61,999 bases of DNA from Streptomyces tailanensis (GTDB lineage Bacteria; Actinomycetota; Actinomycetes; Streptomycetales; Streptomycetaceae), in the NCBI RefSeq assembly GCF_008386495.1, contig NZ_VTHJ01000060.1:1-61999 (forward strand), read 5' to 3'. Made by a program: the position numbers and the translations under genes. The notes under the pieces were generated by a model. It did not search any database. It worked only from the letters and a program-made list of their open reading frames with translations, and was not told where the DNA came from. Shown here piece by piece: positions 45,454-54,997 of this stretch (position 1 is the stretch's first letter; each line of letters opens with the position of its first letter).

Positions 45454-45481
45454 GAGGGCCTCCGCCGAAGCGGAGGCCCTC
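45454..45481. terminator. Bidirectional terminator
   Basis: GAGGGCCTCCG-ccgaag-CGGAGGCCCTC, an 11-bp stem between the convergent SGNH and fadB genes, with AAA on one side and TTC on the other. Confidence 0.88.
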
Positions 45482-45508
45482 TTCAGGTCTGTACGGCCCG
45501 TACGACCA

Positions 45509-47647
45509 TTACGCGGGAACCGAAGCCACGCCCGGCTCCAGGAACTTCTTGCCGTTCACCCGCTCGCTGACGCCCTCGCGGTCCAGGTACGGCGTGATGC
45601 CGCCCAGGTGGAAGGGCCAGCCGGCGCCGGTGATCAGGCAGAGGTCGATGTCCTGCGCCTCGGCGACGACGCCTTCGTCGAGCATGAGCCTGATCTCCTG
45701 GGCGACGGCGTCGAGGACGCGGGCCCGTACCTGCTCCTCGGTCAGGACGACATCGCCCTGCTTGAGGAGCGCGGCGACCTCGGGGTCCAGCTCCGGCTTG
45801 AAGCCGTTCTCTGCGGAGTAGACGTAGAAGCCGCGCTTGCCGGCCTCGACGACGGCCTTGAGGTTGGGGGAGACCTTGAAGCGGTCCGGGAAGGCGCCGT
45901 TGAGGGTCTCGGAGACGTGCAGACCGATGGCGGGGCCGACCAGCTCAAGGAGGACCAGCGGCGACATCGGCAGACCCAGCGGCTCGACCGCCTTCTCCGC
46001 CACGTCGACCGGCGTGCCCTCGTCGATGACGTTCTGGATCTCGCCCATGAAGCGGGTGAGGATGCGGTTCACGACGAACGCCGGGGCGTCCTTCACCAGG
46101 ACCGCGGTCTTCTTCAGCTTCTTGGCGACGGCGAAGGCCGTGGCGAGAGAAGCATCATCCGTCGCCTCGCCGCGGACGATCTCAAGCAGCGGCAGGATCG
46201 CGACCGGGTTGAAGAAGTGGAAGCCCACGACCCGCTCGGGGTTCTTCAGCTTCGACGCCATCTCGGTCACCGAGAGGGACGAGGTGTTGGTGGCGAGGAT
46301 CGCGTGCGCCGGGGCTACCGCCTCGACCTCCGCGAACACCTGCTGCTTGACGCCGATCTCCTCGAACACGGCCTCGATGACGAAGTCCGCGTCCGCGAAG
46401 CCCTCGGCCTTGTCCAGGACACCCGTGACCAGGGCCTTCAGGCGGTTGGCCTTGTCCTGGTTGATACGGCCCTTGCCGAGCAGCTTGTCGATCTCGGCGT
46501 GGACGTAGCCCACACCCTTGTCGACGCGCTCCTGGTCGATGTCGGTCAGCACGACCGGCACCTCAAGACGGCGCAGGAAGAGCAGAGCCAGCTGCGAGGC
46601 CATCAGGCCCGCGCCGACCACGCCCACCTTGGTGACCGGACGCGCCAGGTTCTTGTCCGGCGCACCCGCCGGGCGCTTGCCGCGCTTCTGCACCAGGTTG
46701 AAGGCGTAGATGCCGGCGCGCAGCTCGCCCCCCATGATCAGGTCGGCGAGGGCCACGTCCTCGGCGTCGTAGCCCTGCTGGAGGTCGCCGTTCTTCGCGG
46801 CGGCGATGATGTCCAGCGCGCGGTACGCGGCCGGGGCCGCCCCGTGCACCTTGCCGTCCGCGATGAACCGGCCGCGCGCGACGGCCTGGTCCCAGGCCTC
46901 GCCGCGGTCGATGACCGGACGCTCGACCTCGACGTCACCCTTGAGGACGTTCGCCGTCCAGATCAGCGACTGCTCCAGGAAGTCCGCGCCCTCGAAGATC
47001 GCGTCCGCGATGCCGAGCTCGAAGACCTGCTGACCCCCCAGCTGCTTGTTCTGGTTGAGCGAGTTCTCGACGATGACCGTGACGGCCTTGTCGGCGCCGA
47101 TCAGGTTCGGCAGCAGCGTGCAGCCGCCCCAGCCGGGGACCAGACCGAGGAAGACCTCGGGCAGGGAGAAGGCGGGCAGCGCCTTCGACACGGTCCGGTA
47201 GGAGCAGTGCAGACCGACCTCGACACCGCCGCCCATCGCGGCACCGTTGTAGTACGCGAAGGTCGGGACCGCGAGGGCGGCCAACCGCTTGAAGACCTCG
47301 TGGCCGCCCTTGCCGATGGCCAGCGCGTGCTCGTGCTCCTTGAGCAGCTCGACGCCCTTGAGGTCGGCGCCGACGGCGAAGATGAACGGCTTGCCGGTGA
47401 CACCGACACCGACGATCTCGCCGGCCGCGGCCTCCTGCTCGACCTGGTCGATGGCGGTGTTCAGGTTCGCCAGCGACGCCGGGCCGAAGGTGGTCGGCTT
47501 GGTGTGGTCGAAGCCGTTGTCCAGCGTGATCAGGGCGAAGCGCCCGGCGCCGTACGGCAGGTCGAGGTGGCGTACGTGCGCGGACGTCACGACCTCGTCG
47601 GGGAACAGCTCGGCCGCGCCCTTCAGGAGTTCAGCGGTGGTGCTCAC
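45509..47647 (-). CDS. fadB: Fatty-acid oxidation complex alpha subunit (enoyl-CoA hydratase/3-hydroxyacyl-CoA dehydrogenase)
   Basis: 712 aa. N-terminal crotonase domain (YYNGAAMGGGVEVGLHC, oxyanion hole; EVFLGLVPGWGG) hydrates enoyl-CoA. The C-terminal NAD-binding and dehydrogenase domains (KVGVVGAGLMASQLALLFLRR; FHFFNPVAILPLLEIVRG; DAPAFVVNRILTRFM) oxidise 3-hydroxyacyl-CoA. True start is GTG 47647 overlapping the fadA stop (GTGA), with GGAGG upstream. Forms a beta-oxidation pair with the thiolase. Confidence 0.95.
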   Translation of the reverse strand: MSTTAELLKGAAELFPDEVVTSAHVRHLDLPYGAGRFALITLDNGFDHTKPTTFGPASLANLNTAIDQVEQEAAAGEIVGVGVTGKPFIFAVGADLKGVELLKEHEHALAIGKGGHEVFKRLAALAVPTFAYYNGAAMGGGVEVGLHCSYRTVSKALPAFSLPEVFLGLVPGWGGCTLLPNLIGADKAVTVIVENSLNQNKQLGGQQVFELGIADAIFEGADFLEQSLIWTANVLKGDVEVERPVIDRGEAWDQAVARGRFIADGKVHGAAPAAYRALDIIAAAKNGDLQQGYDAEDVALADLIMGGELRAGIYAFNLVQKRGKRPAGAPDKNLARPVTKVGVVGAGLMASQLALLFLRRLEVPVVLTDIDQERVDKGVGYVHAEIDKLLGKGRINQDKANRLKALVTGVLDKAEGFADADFVIEAVFEEIGVKQQVFAEVEAVAPAHAILATNTSSLSVTEMASKLKNPERVVGFHFFNPVAILPLLEIVRGEATDDASLATAFAVAKKLKKTAVLVKDAPAFVVNRILTRFMGEIQNVIDEGTPVDVAEKAVEPLGLPMSPLVLLELVGPAIGLHVSETLNGAFPDRFKVSPNLKAVVEAGKRGFYVYSAENGFKPELDPEVAALLKQGDVVLTEEQVRARVLDAVAQEIRLMLDEGVVAEAQDIDLCLITGAGWPFHLGGITPYLDREGVSERVNGKKFLEPGVASVPA

Positions 47648-48888
47648 TTGTTGCCTCCGTCGAAGTGCGGGTTCTCCCAGATGACCGTCGCGCCCATGCC
47701 GAAGCCGACGCACATGGTGGTCAGGCCGTAGCGGACGTGCGGCTGCTCCTCGAACTGACGGGCCAGCTGCGTCATCAGCCGGACACCGGAGGAGGCCAGC
47801 GGGTGGCCGAAGGCGATGGCGCCGCCGTACTGGTTGACGCGCGCGTCGTCGTCGGCGATGCCATAGTGCTCCAGGAAGGCCAGGACCTGGACGGCGAAGG
47901 CCTCGTTGATCTCGAAGAGGTTGATGTCCTCGATCGACAGGCCGGCTTTGGCGAGGGCCTTCTCCGTCGCCGGGATGGGCCCGTATCCCATGACCTCCGG
48001 CTCGACGCCCGCGAAGGCGTACGACACGAGGCGCATCTTGACCGGCAGGTCGTTCTCGCGGGCGAAGTCCTCGCTCGCGATGATCGACGCGGTGGCACCG
48101 TCGTTCAGACCGGCCGCGTTACCGGCGGTGACCCGCCCGTGCACACGGAACGGAGTCTTGAGCCCGGAGAGGTTCTCCAGGGTGGTCCCCGGCCGCATCG
48201 GCTCGTCGGCGGTGACCAGACCCCACCCGGTCTCACCGGCCGACCCCGCGGCGGAGCCGCTATCGACTGCAGCGGTGCGGCGCACCGAGATCGGCACCAG
48301 GTCCTGCTGGATCTTGCCGTTGGCGTACGCCTTGGCGGCCTTCTCCTGCGAGCGCACGGCGTACTCGTCGGCGCGCCGCTTGGTGATCGTCGGGTAGCGG
48401 TCGTGCAGGTTCTCGGCGGTCATGCCCATGAAAAGGGCCGACTCGTCGACCAGCTTCTCGCTCACGAACCGCGGGTTCGGGTCCACGCCCTCGCCCATCG
48501 GGTGGCGGCCCATGTGCTCGACACCACCGGCGATGACGGCGTCGTAGGCGCCGAAGGCGATGGAACCGGCGGTGGTGGTAACGGCGGTCAGCGCACCGGC
48601 ACACATACGGTCGATCGAGTAACCGGGCACCGACTGCGGCAGCCCGGCCAGGATGCCGGCCGTACGACCGAGGGTGAGCCCCTGGTCACCGATCTGCGTG
48701 GTCGCGGCGATGGCGACCTCGTCCACCTTCTTCGGGTCGAGACCGGGGTTGCGGCGCAGCAGCTCCCGGATCGCCTTCACGACGAGGTCGTCGGCGCGGG
48801 TCTCGTGGTAGATGCCCTTCGGGCCCGCCTTGCCGAACGGGGTGCGGACGCCGTCGACGAAGACGACGTCCCTGACGGTACGAGGCAC
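47644..48888 (-). CDS. fadA: Acetyl-CoA C-acyltransferase (3-ketoacyl-CoA thiolase)
   Basis: 414-aa thiolase with nucleophile Cys (YSIDRMCAGALTAV), EAFAVQVLAFL, and the C-terminal MCVGFGMGATVIWE Cys/Gly loop; IAFGHPLASSGVRLM supplies the catalytic His. Cleaves 3-ketoacyl-CoA to acetyl-CoA in fatty-acid breakdown. First gene of fadAB; GTG start with GGAG upstream. An 18-bp palindrome lies 40 nt upstream. Confidence 0.96.
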   Translation of the reverse strand: MPRTVRDVVFVDGVRTPFGKAGPKGIYHETRADDLVVKAIRELLRRNPGLDPKKVDEVAIAATTQIGDQGLTLGRTAGILAGLPQSVPGYSIDRMCAGALTAVTTTAGSIAFGAYDAVIAGGVEHMGRHPMGEGVDPNPRFVSEKLVDESALFMGMTAENLHDRYPTITKRRADEYAVRSQEKAAKAYANGKIQQDLVPISVRRTAAVDSGSAAGSAGETGWGLVTADEPMRPGTTLENLSGLKTPFRVHGRVTAGNAAGLNDGATASIIASEDFARENDLPVKMRLVSYAFAGVEPEVMGYGPIPATEKALAKAGLSIEDINLFEINEAFAVQVLAFLEHYGIADDDARVNQYGGAIAFGHPLASSGVRLMTQLARQFEEQPHVRYGLTTMCVGFGMGATVIWENPHFDGGNK

Positions 48889-48927
48889 GATGGCTCTCCT
48901 CCAGGGGGTGCGGGATCTGCACGATGC

Positions 48928-48945
48928 GCTGAGCGCGCGCTCAGC
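48928..48945. promoter_or_regulatory. Palindromic operator before fadAB
   Basis: GCTGAGCGCGCGCTCAGC, an 18-bp perfect palindrome in the fadA leader, of the kind bound by TetR-family regulators of fatty-acid genes. The rest of the gap to 49128 holds no gene I can see. Confidence 0.5.
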
Positions 48946-49128
48946 CCCATGCTACTTGTGAGTAACAGGACTGCACAGTCCTGGGAAGCGGAGCGGTGAA
49001 CGTCACATGGGCTCCATGTGTTACCGCCGGTTACGTGCACCATCCTAGGGGCGCGGCGCTGTGTTTGACATGCGGCTCCGCCGCGTGGGCGCGCCCAGCC
49101 CAAACACACCGGCAGCCCCGTACGGCCC

Positions 49129-50154
49129 TCAGGGGGGAGGCGCCGTGGACCCCCGAGGCACCAACACAGGCGTAGCCACCGGATGCGACTCCCCGTCCCC
49201 GGCGATCACCCCGAACAACGTCCGCGCGACCTCCGCCCCGAACCCATGTACGTCATGACTCATCGCGGAAAGCGTCGGCCGCGTCAGCCGACAGAGCTGC
49301 GAGTCGTCCCACGCCAGCAACGACACATCGTCCGGCACCCGCAACCCCATCTCCGCGGCCACCGACAACCCCGCCACCGCCATGATGTCGTTGTCGTACA
49401 AGATCGCCGTAGGCCGATCGGCCCCGGTCAACAGTGACCGCGTCGCCCGAGCCCCCGCCTCCCCCGAGAAATCGGTCGCCACCTGCCAAGCCCCGGCCAG
49501 CCCCAGAGCCCCGGCCGTCTCGTCGAACGCCGCCGTCCGAATCGCCGTATGCCCCAACGCCGCCGCACCCCCCACCCGCGCGATCCGCCGATGCCCCAGC
49601 GCCGCCAGATACCGCACCGCCTCCGTCACGGCGGTGGCGTCATCCGTCCACACCGACGTGAGCCCCCCGGTCAGCGATGGATGCCCGACGGCCACCACCG
49701 GCATCCCCAGCCGCTCCACGGCCCCCACCCGGGGATCATCCGCGCGGAAGTCGACGAGGATCGACCCACTCACCTGCCGCCCCCGCCACCACGCGTCCTG
49801 AAGCCCCACCTCCTCCTCCAGATTCCGCACCAAGCGCAGCAGCAGCGAACAGGACCGCTCGGTCAGCACGCTCTCCACCCCGGAGATGAACTCCATGTAG
49901 AACGGCTCAAGCCCCAGCAGCTTCGCCGGCCGGCAGATCGCCAGCCCCACGACATCCACCCGCTGACTCGACAACGACCGCGCCGCCAGATTCGGTGCCC
50001 ACCCGAGCTCCCGTGCCGCCGCGAAGATCCGGTCCCGCGTGGCGTCGGACAGCCCCGGCTTCCGGTTGAACGCGAGGGACACCGCCCCCTTGGACACCCC
50101 CGCACGGGCGGCGACGTCCTTGATGGTCACGCGCGGAGTCGGCGGCGTACTCAT
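49129..50154 (-). CDS. LacI-family transcriptional regulator
   Basis: 341 aa. HTH at the N-terminus (TIKDVAARAGVSKGAVSLAF, hinge helix LAARSLSSQR) and a periplasmic-binding-like sensor domain. ATG 50154 overlaps the GH2 stop (ATGA), so it is co-transcribed downstream of the glycosidase. Likely represses this operon and the divergent ABC genes until a mannoside binds. The CGAAATCTTTCG dyad in the divergent promoter is its likely operator. Confidence 0.92.
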   Translation of the reverse strand: MSTPPTPRVTIKDVAARAGVSKGAVSLAFNRKPGLSDATRDRIFAAARELGWAPNLAARSLSSQRVDVVGLAICRPAKLLGLEPFYMEFISGVESVLTERSCSLLLRLVRNLEEEVGLQDAWWRGRQVSGSILVDFRADDPRVGAVERLGMPVVAVGHPSLTGGLTSVWTDDATAVTEAVRYLAALGHRRIARVGGAAALGHTAIRTAAFDETAGALGLAGAWQVATDFSGEAGARATRSLLTGADRPTAILYDNDIMAVAGLSVAAEMGLRVPDDVSLLAWDDSQLCRLTRPTLSAMSHDVHGFGAEVARTLFGVIAGDGESHPVATPVLVPRGSTAPPP

Positions 50155-52553
50155 CGCCCCGGCTCCACGCAATACAGCGCCTCTCGCACGGCATCCACGT
50201 CAGGAACGCCCTCCCACCCGCGTACCCCGATGGTGACCCGCTCCCCGGGCAACAGCGTGACCAGCCCGGTGTCGGCCCGAGCAGCCGGCGCCAGCCGGTC
50301 CGCCTGCAACAGCAGATCCCGTACGAGCGTCCGGGCGGTCACGATCACGGTCACCGCCCCCGGACCGACCTCGACCTCGACCTCGAACTCCGGCCGCAAA
50401 TACGGCACTTCACGATCCGGCGCCGGAAAGTGCAGCGCCCGCACCCCGTCCGCGTCCGCTACCAGGAACTCCTTCGCCCCGACGGGCTCCAGCTCACGCG
50501 GCACCCGCACCTCGGCGACCGTACGCGCGGCAGCCGTGGCGTCCAGCTCCACAGCGGCGATCACATCCCCCTCCACGGACATCCGCCGCAACCGCACCCC
50601 CGCCGCCCACGCATCCCGCGCATGGTTGACGACCGCCGACACCAGCTCCCCGCCCCGCACTTGAAGCGTCAGCAACCGATCCGCGTACACGCGCCGCAGC
50701 TCATGCCACAGCGGCTTCTCCCGACCGTCCCCGTCGATCGCCGCCCACGACGTCACCGGCCAGCAGTCGTTGAGCTGCCACACCACCGTGCCCGCGCACA
50801 CGGGCCACAGCGACCGCCAGTACTCGATTCCGGTGGCGACGGCCCTCGCCTGGTTGAGCTGCATCAGATAGTGCCAGCGGTCGAAGTCGCCGTCGGGCAC
50901 GACGAAATGCCGCGCGAGCCCCCGCTCCAGCTTCCCGTTCCCGTCCTCCGCCTTCTGGTGATGCAGCATCCCGGGCGAGTCGGCCGACAACTCGCCCTCG
51001 CCCAGCGCCCGCCGCAGCGTCGCGTACGCCGGCGGCGCCTGCCACCCGAACTCGGCGACGAACCGCGGGACGTTCGCCCGGTACTCGGAGTAGTCCTCCC
51101 GGTTCCACACCTCCCAGGAGTGGTGGGTGCCGTGCGCCGGATCGTTCGGGTGCCGCTCCCACGACCCCGACCACGGACTGCCCGCCGTGTACGGCCGCGT
51201 AGGGTCCAACTCCGCGACAACACGCGGCAGTACGCCCAGGTAGTACCCCTCGCCCCACGAGTCCCCGGCGAGCCGCTCCTCCCACTCCCAGTCCCGGAAT
51301 CCCCACAGGTTCTCGTTGTTGCCGTTCCACAGCACCAGCGAGGGATGAGGCATCAGCCGTACGACGTTCTCCCGGGCCTCGGCCTCCACCTCGCCCCGCA
51401 GCGGCTGCTCCTCCGGGTAGGCCGCGCACGCGAACGGGAAGTCCTGCCAGACCAGCAGCCCCAGCTCGTCGCAGGCGTCGTAGAAGTCCTCGCTCTCGTA
51501 GATACCGCCACCCCAGACGCGCACCAGATCCACACCGACGTCGGCAGCCTGCCGCAGCCGCTCCCGGTAGCGCTCACGCGTGATCCTGGAGGGGAAGACG
51601 TCGTCCGGGACCCAGTTCACCCCGCGCGCGAACAGCCGCTCGCCGTTGACGACGAAGGTGAACCCGGTGCCGTGCTCATCGGCACGCCGGTCCAGTTCCA
51701 CGCCCCGGAACCCGACCCGCCGCCGCCACACATCCAGCGCCCGGTCCCGGCCGTCGTCGTACAGGGTCAACTCGACGTCGTACAACGGCTGTTCGCCGTA
51801 CCCGCGCGGCCACCACAGCTCCACGTCGGGCACGTCGAGCCGTACGACCCCGCCCGTGCCCTCGACCTCGGCGACCGCCCGGACGTCGACGCCGCCCACC
51901 CGGGCCTCCAGCCGCAGCCCCGCCTCGACGGCCGCCCGCTCCACGTCGACGAGCAGCTCCACCCGCCCCGTCGTACCGTCGACCGTCACCACCGGCCGTG
52001 CGCGGGCGATACGCGCGGTCGACCAGCGCTCCAGCCGTACCGGCCGCCAGACACCGGCGGTCACGAGCGTCGGCCCCCAGTCCCACCCGAAGGAGCAGGC
52101 CATCTTGCGGATGAACTGGAAGGGCTCGGGATAGGCGCCCGGCCGGTCCCCGACCCGCTCACGCACCGCTTCCGCCTCGGCGTACGCGGAGGCGAACCGC
52201 ACCGAGAGCCGGCCGCTCATCCCGGTGATGTCGAAGCGGTACGAGCGGTGCATGTTCCGTACGGAGCCCAGGAGCCGGCCGTCGAGCCGGATCTCGGCGG
52301 CGGTGTCGAGCCCGTCGAAGACCAGGTCGGTCTGGTCGTGGCCGACCGTCCCGGAGCCGGGCAGACCGACCTCGTACGTCCACTCCCGGCGCCCCACCCA
52401 CGCCACCTCGGTCTCGTTCCGCTCGAGGAAGGGATCCGGGATCAGCCCCGCCGCCAGCAGATCGGTGTGGACGCACCCGGGCACCGAGGCGGGCAGCGAA
52501 CGTCCCTCGTGTCGCAGGATCCAGCCCTCGGTGAGCGGTGTGGCCTCCAGCAT
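50151..52553 (-). CDS. Beta-mannosidase (GH2)
   Basis: 800-aa cytoplasmic glycoside hydrolase with no signal peptide. It has GH2 domain order: sugar-binding jelly roll, Ig-like domain, TIM barrel with acid/base in LVLWNGNNENLWG (the E of NNE) and nucleophile E in FVAEFGWQAPP. The N-terminal TEGWILRHEG and WDWGPTLVTAGVWRPV are typical of beta-mannosidases. It would hydrolyse imported mannobiose or manno-oligosaccharides. ATG 52553 is preceded by AGGAG; the more distal ATG at 52580 lacks one. Confidence 0.92.
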   Translation of the reverse strand: MLEATPLTEGWILRHEGRSLPASVPGCVHTDLLAAGLIPDPFLERNETEVAWVGRREWTYEVGLPGSGTVGHDQTDLVFDGLDTAAEIRLDGRLLGSVRNMHRSYRFDITGMSGRLSVRFASAYAEAEAVRERVGDRPGAYPEPFQFIRKMACSFGWDWGPTLVTAGVWRPVRLERWSTARIARARPVVTVDGTTGRVELLVDVERAAVEAGLRLEARVGGVDVRAVAEVEGTGGVVRLDVPDVELWWPRGYGEQPLYDVELTLYDDGRDRALDVWRRRVGFRGVELDRRADEHGTGFTFVVNGERLFARGVNWVPDDVFPSRITRERYRERLRQAADVGVDLVRVWGGGIYESEDFYDACDELGLLVWQDFPFACAAYPEEQPLRGEVEAEARENVVRLMPHPSLVLWNGNNENLWGFRDWEWEERLAGDSWGEGYYLGVLPRVVAELDPTRPYTAGSPWSGSWERHPNDPAHGTHHSWEVWNREDYSEYRANVPRFVAEFGWQAPPAYATLRRALGEGELSADSPGMLHHQKAEDGNGKLERGLARHFVVPDGDFDRWHYLMQLNQARAVATGIEYWRSLWPVCAGTVVWQLNDCWPVTSWAAIDGDGREKPLWHELRRVYADRLLTLQVRGGELVSAVVNHARDAWAAGVRLRRMSVEGDVIAAVELDATAAARTVAEVRVPRELEPVGAKEFLVADADGVRALHFPAPDREVPYLRPEFEVEVEVGPGAVTVIVTARTLVRDLLLQADRLAPAARADTGLVTLLPGERVTIGVRGWEGVPDVDAVREALYCVEPGR

Positions 52554-52596
52554 GCGCACTCCTAAACCGGTCCAGTCCATGAGTCAGCGGTATCGC

Positions 52597-52608
52597 GAAA
52601 TCTTTCGA
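52597..52608. promoter_or_regulatory. Candidate LacI-type operator in the divergent mannoside promoter
   Basis: CGAAA-TC-TTTCG, a 5-bp hyphenated palindrome in the 159-bp region between GH2 and the ABC binding-protein gene, well placed to control both. Confidence 0.55.
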
Positions 52609-52712
52609 CAGCCTTGGCGAAATAGGGACTTTACCGGTTCAGTGACGGGCTGCCAGAGTGCCGAACCAGCCAACCCACTCGTGCTCGTCCGTCCCGAACG
52701 GAGCTGGTGCAC

Positions 52713-54053
52713 ATGAACCACCGAAGGAACCTCAGGAACCGAAGGACACTCGCACGCACCGGAACACTGCTCGCCGCCGCACTCCTCGCCGCGGGCTGCA
52801 CAGGCAGCGGGGCAAGTTCGAAGGGCGCCGACGCCAAGGCGGCCGACGATCCGTCACAGGTGTCCGGAAGCATCACGGTCCTCACCCACCGGACGGATCT
52901 GGTGCAGGACGGCACGATGAAGAAGTACGCGGACACGTTCGGCAAGACCTATCCGAAGGTGAAGGTGAAGTTCGACGCGATCACGGACTACGAGGAAGAA
53001 GTCAAGATCCGTATGAACACGGAGAACTACGGCGATGTCCTCATGATCCCGAGCGTCATCAAGAAGAACGACTACCCCAAGTTCTTCGCCTCGCTGGGCA
53101 CCCAGCAGGAGCTCAGCAAGAAGTACCGCTTCACCGACTTCACCACGGTCGACGGCAAGGTCTACGGCCAGAGCCCGATGGGCGCGACCCCCGGCTTCCT
53201 CTACAACAAGCGGATCTGGGCCGAGGCCGGCGTCACCGCCTGGCCCACCACCTCCGAGGAATTCCTCACCGCGCTGAAGGCCATCAAGTCCAAGACCGAC
53301 GCCATCCCGTACTACACCAACTTCGCGGCCCAGTGGCCGCTGACCCAGTGGACGTACATCAACGGCTCGGTCAGCTGCGACACCGGAGCCACCGCCAAGC
53401 TGGCCGAGGGCAACCCGTGGGGCGAGGATGGCGAACTGCGCGTCGGCGACCGGCTGTTGTACGACATAGTGAACCAGGGCCTGATCGAGAAGGACCCGGC
53501 GACCACCAACTGGGAGGGCTCCAAGCCCCAGTTGGCGAAGGGCGAGATCGCCACGGCCTGGCTCGGCAGCTGGGCGGTCATCCAGTTCCGGCAGGCGGCG
53601 CAGAAGGCCGGCGCCGACCCCGACGACATCGGGTTCATGCCGTTCCCCGCCCGCGTTGACGGCAAGGCCTGCGCGACGGCCACCCCCGACTACAACCAGG
53701 CCGTCAACATCCACTCCGAACACAAGGAGGCGGCCCGCGCCTGGATCGACTGGTTCACCGACAAGTCGGGCTACGCGGCGGACAACCTCTCGATTTCCAC
53801 GCTCAAGGACGCCCCGCTGCCCGAGGTGCTGAAGCCGTACGAGGAGCAGGGCGTCGAGCTCATCGAACTCGACGACGCCAAGGGCGGAGCGGTCAAGGAC
53901 ATCGACAGTGCCTCGGAGGTCGGCATCTACGCGCCCGAGTACCGCCAGGACCTCGTCGACCTCGCCCGCGGCGCCAAGGACGGCGACGTCGACGACTTCC
54001 TCGACGACCTCGGCAAGCGCTGGACAGAGGCCCAGAAGACCGTGGGGTCCTGA
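52713..54053 (+). CDS. Sugar ABC transporter binding lipoprotein (mannoside type)
   Basis: 446-aa CUT1 extracellular binding protein: basic signal, lipobox LLAAGC, then SGSITVLTHRTDLVQDGTMK and FASLGTQQELSKKYRFTDF. ATG 52713 is 9 nt after GGAG. First gene of a three-gene transporter operon divergent from the beta-mannosidase, so manno-oligosaccharides are the likely cargo (inference from context). No ATPase gene: MsiK is likely shared. Confidence 0.9.
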   Translation: MNHRRNLRNRRTLARTGTLLAAALLAAGCTGSGASSKGADAKAADDPSQVSGSITVLTHRTDLVQDGTMKKYADTFGKTYPKVKVKFDAITDYEEEVKIRMNTENYGDVLMIPSVIKKNDYPKFFASLGTQQELSKKYRFTDFTTVDGKVYGQSPMGATPGFLYNKRIWAEAGVTAWPTTSEEFLTALKAIKSKTDAIPYYTNFAAQWPLTQWTYINGSVSCDTGATAKLAEGNPWGEDGELRVGDRLLYDIVNQGLIEKDPATTNWEGSKPQLAKGEIATAWLGSWAVIQFRQAAQKAGADPDDIGFMPFPARVDGKACATATPDYNQAVNIHSEHKEAARAWIDWFTDKSGYAADNLSISTLKDAPLPEVLKPYEEQGVELIELDDAKGGAVKDIDSASEVGIYAPEYRQDLVDLARGAKDGDVDDFLDDLGKRWTEAQKTVGS

Positions 54054-54997
54054 TGCCTCAGACGACCGAGAAGGTGGCGCGGCCTGCGGTGGTCGCGCCA
54101 CCGTCTCCCCGGACGCGCGCCCCTCGCCGGGTGCGCCTCCGGGGGATGGCCACCCCCTGGCTCTTCCTGGCCGCCCCGCTCGCCCTCCTGATCGTCTTCA
54201 CCTACGCGCCGGTCGCCAACATGCTGGCGTACAGCTTCACCGACTGGGACGGCGTCGGCCCCGAGCTGAACTACACCGGCGCCGACAACTACGTCGAGAT
54301 CTTCACCCGCCCCGAGCTGTTCCGGGTCTTCTTCGTCAGCGCCTACTACCTGGCCGCCTCCGCCGTCCAGATCGCCGCCGCCCTCTACTTCGCGACGATC
54401 CTCAGCTTCAACATCCGCTTCCGGAACTTCTTCAAGGGCGTCCTGTTCTTCCCGTACCTGATCAACGGCGTGGCGATCGGCTTCGTCTTCCTCTACTTCT
54501 TCCAGGACGGCGGCACCCTCGACTCGGTCCTCGCCCTCTTCGGGTACGAGTCCGACCGCGCCTGGCTCGGAACCTCCACCTCGGCGAACATCTCCCTGGC
54601 CGGTGTCTCCGTCTGGCGCTACATGGGCCTGAACTTCGTCCTGTTCCTGGGCGCGATCCAGTCGATCCCGGGGGAATTGTACGAGGCCGCGGAACTCGAC
54701 GGCGCGAACCGCTGGCACCAGTTCCGCTACATCATCGCCCCCGGCATCAAACCGGTCCTGAGCCTGAGCGTGATCCTCTCGATCTCCGGCTCCCTGTCGG
54801 TCTTCGAGATCCCGTACATCATGACCGGCGGCGCCACCGGCACCGAGACCTTCGTGATCCAGACCGTCGACCTGGCCTTCCGCTTCAACAAGACGGGCCT
54901 CGCCTCGGCCGCCGCGGTCGTCCTGCTGCTGATCATCCTCGCGGTGACCTGGGTGCAGCGCCGCCTCGTACCGGACGACAAGGTGGACCTCACATGA
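54053..54997 (+). CDS. ABC sugar permease, MalF type
   Basis: 314-aa permease with six TMs (first ~34-54) and EAA loop EAAELDGANRWHQFRYIIAPG. The start overlaps the binding-protein stop (TGATG) and the stop overlaps the next start (ATGA): tight coupling of all three genes. Confidence 0.93.
   Translation: MPQTTEKVARPAVVAPPSPRTRAPRRVRLRGMATPWLFLAAPLALLIVFTYAPVANMLAYSFTDWDGVGPELNYTGADNYVEIFTRPELFRVFFVSAYYLAASAVQIAAALYFATILSFNIRFRNFFKGVLFFPYLINGVAIGFVFLYFFQDGGTLDSVLALFGYESDRAWLGTSTSANISLAGVSVWRYMGLNFVLFLGAIQSIPGELYEAAELDGANRWHQFRYIIAPGIKPVLSLSVILSISGSLSVFEIPYIMTGGATGTETFVIQTVDLAFRFNKTGLASAAAVVLLLIILAVTWVQRRLVPDDKVDLT

Noticed and set aside
45608..47731. A 707-codon open frame antisense to fadB
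   Set aside because: Shadow of the real gene: residues are dominated by D, V, L, R repeats typical of antisense GC-rich frames.
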